6,130 nt of DNA, from positions 1 to 6,130 of the forward strand of contig CAZUAH010000743.1 in NCBI GenBank assembly GCA_964617665.1, written 5' to 3'. The notes beneath the pieces were generated by a model. The model ran no database searches and was not told the DNA's origin. It was given only the letters and a program-made list of their open reading frames with translations. Both the position numbers and the translations under genes were made by a program. This DNA is from JADHUC01 sp964617665. GTDB taxonomy: Bacteria > Planctomycetota > Planctomycetia > Pirellulales > Pirellulaceae. Below, one piece after another: positions 5,255 to 6,130 of this stretch (its first letter is position 1; each line of letters begins with the position of its first letter).

Positions 5255-5398
5255 GCCCCAGAGCGGTTGAGGTGAGAGGCTTCTCTTCGTTCTTCCCGAA
5301 AGCCGAGTGGGACGGGCGCGCCACGGACTCTCTCAAGTTCGCGCCTTCTTGTGATGGCGGAGATGGGAGTCTAGATTCTACAGTTGCTTTGTCTGAAT

Positions 5399-5429
5399 TT
5401 GTGCGCAAGTGTTTCACACCCTTTAGAAT
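5399..5429 (+). promoter_or_regulatory. Weak candidate promoter for the metallopeptidase gene
   Basis: TAGAAT (5424-5429) matches five of six positions of a -10 box. The only -35-like partner is TTGTGC (5399-5404), at a long 19-nt spacing. The position, about 30 bp ahead of the start codon, is suitable. Confidence 0.3.
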
Positions 5430-5448
5430 ACGAACGCCGCATTCCACG

Positions 5449-5454
5449 AAGGAG
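5449..5454 (+). promoter_or_regulatory. Ribosome binding site of the metallopeptidase gene
   Basis: AAGGAG lies 5 nt before the ATG at 5460, a near-ideal Shine-Dalgarno that fixes the start. Confidence 0.8.
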
Positions 5455-5459
5455 AACGA

Positions 5460-6130
5460 ATGAAGTCAGGGAGAATCAGATTGTTGGCCACCTGCTTGCT
5501 GCTAGCGGCGACGGGGCGATTCGTTGATGGAGGCGAGGCGCGAGTGCCTTCGGACAGCAAGCCGAAACGGGCCGCGGGCGTCCGCTTCGATCCCGTTGTG
5601 AAGGAGATCGAAGGCTGGACGGTCCATGTGGATCCAGCGATGCTGGATGGCGAGCATCAGCAGGAAGGGGCTCGCGCCCTTAGCATGCTGGCCAATCATC
5701 TGCAACGGATTGCCTTGCTGATGCCGGAAGACCGGCTGCGCGAAATGCGGAAACTGGAAATCTGGATCGAGCATCATCATCCGATGCTCGGAGCCATGCA
5801 GTACCACCCAAGCATTGGATGGCTTAGATCCCATGGACACGACCCGCGTCTGGCGAAGAAGGTGCACATCACACGGGCCAGCAGCCTGCTTTCGCGGCAC
5901 CAATTGGTGAAACATCCAGCAGTTGTGCTGCATGAATTGGCCCATGCGTATCACGATCAAATTCTGAGTTTCGATCGTCCAGACATCATCCAAGCGTATG
6001 AGAAAGCAAGATCCGCCGGGACGTACGAAAAGGTGTTGCTGTACACTGGTAAACGCGTTCGCCATTATGCGATGCAGGACCACAAAGAGTACTTTGCGGA
6101 AGCAACCGAAGCCTACTTCTACCGCAACGA
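5460..6130 (+). CDS. Secreted HExxH zinc metallopeptidase, 3' truncated by the window
   Basis: An open frame from the ATG at 5460 with a strong ribosome site runs off the right edge after 223 full codons. The N-terminus is a Sec signal peptide: basic 'KSGRIR', hydrophobic 'LLATCLLLAATG', and likely cleavage after 'GEA' near residue 27. The body includes a His-rich 'IEHHHPMLG' stretch and the zinc motif 'VVLHELAHAYHDQ', with H158 and H162 as ligands and E159 as the catalytic base. Downstream, 'KEYFAEATEAYFYRN' (209-223) supplies glutamates (E210, E214, E217), one of which is the probable third zinc ligand, so the fold is gluzincin-like. Secreted putative zinc metallopeptidases with this 'EYFAE.TEAYF' signature occur repeatedly in planctomycetes; their substrates are unknown. 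The protein should act outside the cytoplasm. The missing end is probably short, since such proteins usually finish soon after this motif (inference). Confidence 0.85.
   Translation, partial: MKSGRIRLLATCLLLAATGRFVDGGEARVPSDSKPKRAAGVRFDPVVKEIEGWTVHVDPAMLDGEHQQEGARALSMLANHLQRIALLMPEDRLREMRKLEIWIEHHHPMLGAMQYHPSIGWLRSHGHDPRLAKKVHITRASSLLSRHQLVKHPAVVLHELAHAYHDQILSFDRPDIIQAYEKARSAGTYEKVLLYTGKRVRHYAMQDHKEYFAEATEAYFYRN

Larger units (their letters stand above)
4882..5459. other. Intergenic region upstream of the metallopeptidase gene
   Basis: No recognisable gene apart from one weak small ORF (5003-5254). Visible symmetry includes CGGCT/AGCCG (4941-4945/4960-4964, 14-nt loop), with GCGAGA/TCTCGC outside it (4931-4936/4973-4978), and ACGATAA/TTATCGT (5136-5142/5165-5171). 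A candidate promoter lies at 5399-5429. No tRNA-like or transposase-like sequence was found. Confidence 0.45.

Noticed and set aside
5272..5463. 63-codon plus-strand ORF whose stop overlaps the metallopeptidase start (ATGA), suggesting translational coupling
   Set aside because: It begins with GTG without a ribosome site and has no recognisable domain; the metallopeptidase has its own strong ribosome site, so the overlap is probably chance.
5502..6083. 193-codon minus-strand ORF
   Set aside because: It is the antisense shadow of the metallopeptidase gene, which has a strong ribosome site, signal peptide and HELAH motif on the plus strand.

Overview
The window looks like chromosomal DNA from a planctomycete, most likely of the Pirellulaceae/Rhodopirellula type. 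This is inferred from gene content, not from a marker gene: a LamG-type domain C-terminus ending in the 'IIIFDR.LSD.ER..VEAYLADKYGI' pattern typical of that phylum, a Hanks-type Ser/Thr kinase fused to a receiver domain, a FixJ-type regulator, a tiny CPxC/CxxC zinc-ribbon protein, and a secreted HExxH metallopeptidase. Base composition is moderately GC-rich by eye. No rRNA, tRNA, CRISPR array or intact transposase is visible.

Layout. (1) 1-368, plus strand: the 3' end of a LamG-like protein, with a stem-loop directly after its stop. (2) 369-751: about 380 bp without a convincing gene, carrying hairpins and a palindrome TGCGA-N5-TCGCA. (3) 752-3429, plus strand: a three-gene signalling cluster encoding a membrane-anchored PilZ protein, a free-standing HPt phosphotransfer protein, and, 11 nt further on, a receiver-Ser/Thr-kinase fusion. 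(4) 3430-3597: a convergent intergenic region with three stem-loops. (5) 3598-4514, minus strand: a FixJ-family response regulator followed by a small zinc-ribbon gene. (6) 4515-5459: about 945 bp without a recognisable gene. It contains a 204-bp segment bounded by perfect 15-bp inverted repeats, each again of the form TGCGA-N5-TCGCA, with further stems inside. One weak small ORF lies here too. (7) 5460-6130, plus strand: the 5' part of a secreted zinc metallopeptidase that runs off the window.

How the genes may work together (inference). HPt proteins pass phosphate between receiver domains, so the HPt is well placed to feed the receiver of the downstream kinase. A His-Asp phosphorelay would then control a Ser/Thr kinase output, with PilZ adding a possible c-di-GMP input at the membrane. 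No histidine kinase is in the window for this relay or for the FixJ-like regulator, so the sensors must be encoded elsewhere. The same palindrome form occurs upstream of both the PilZ-HPt-REC-kinase cluster and the fixJ-like gene, which suggests a shared regulator. The most unusual items are the HPt/REC-kinase pairing and the 204-bp inverted-repeat element.
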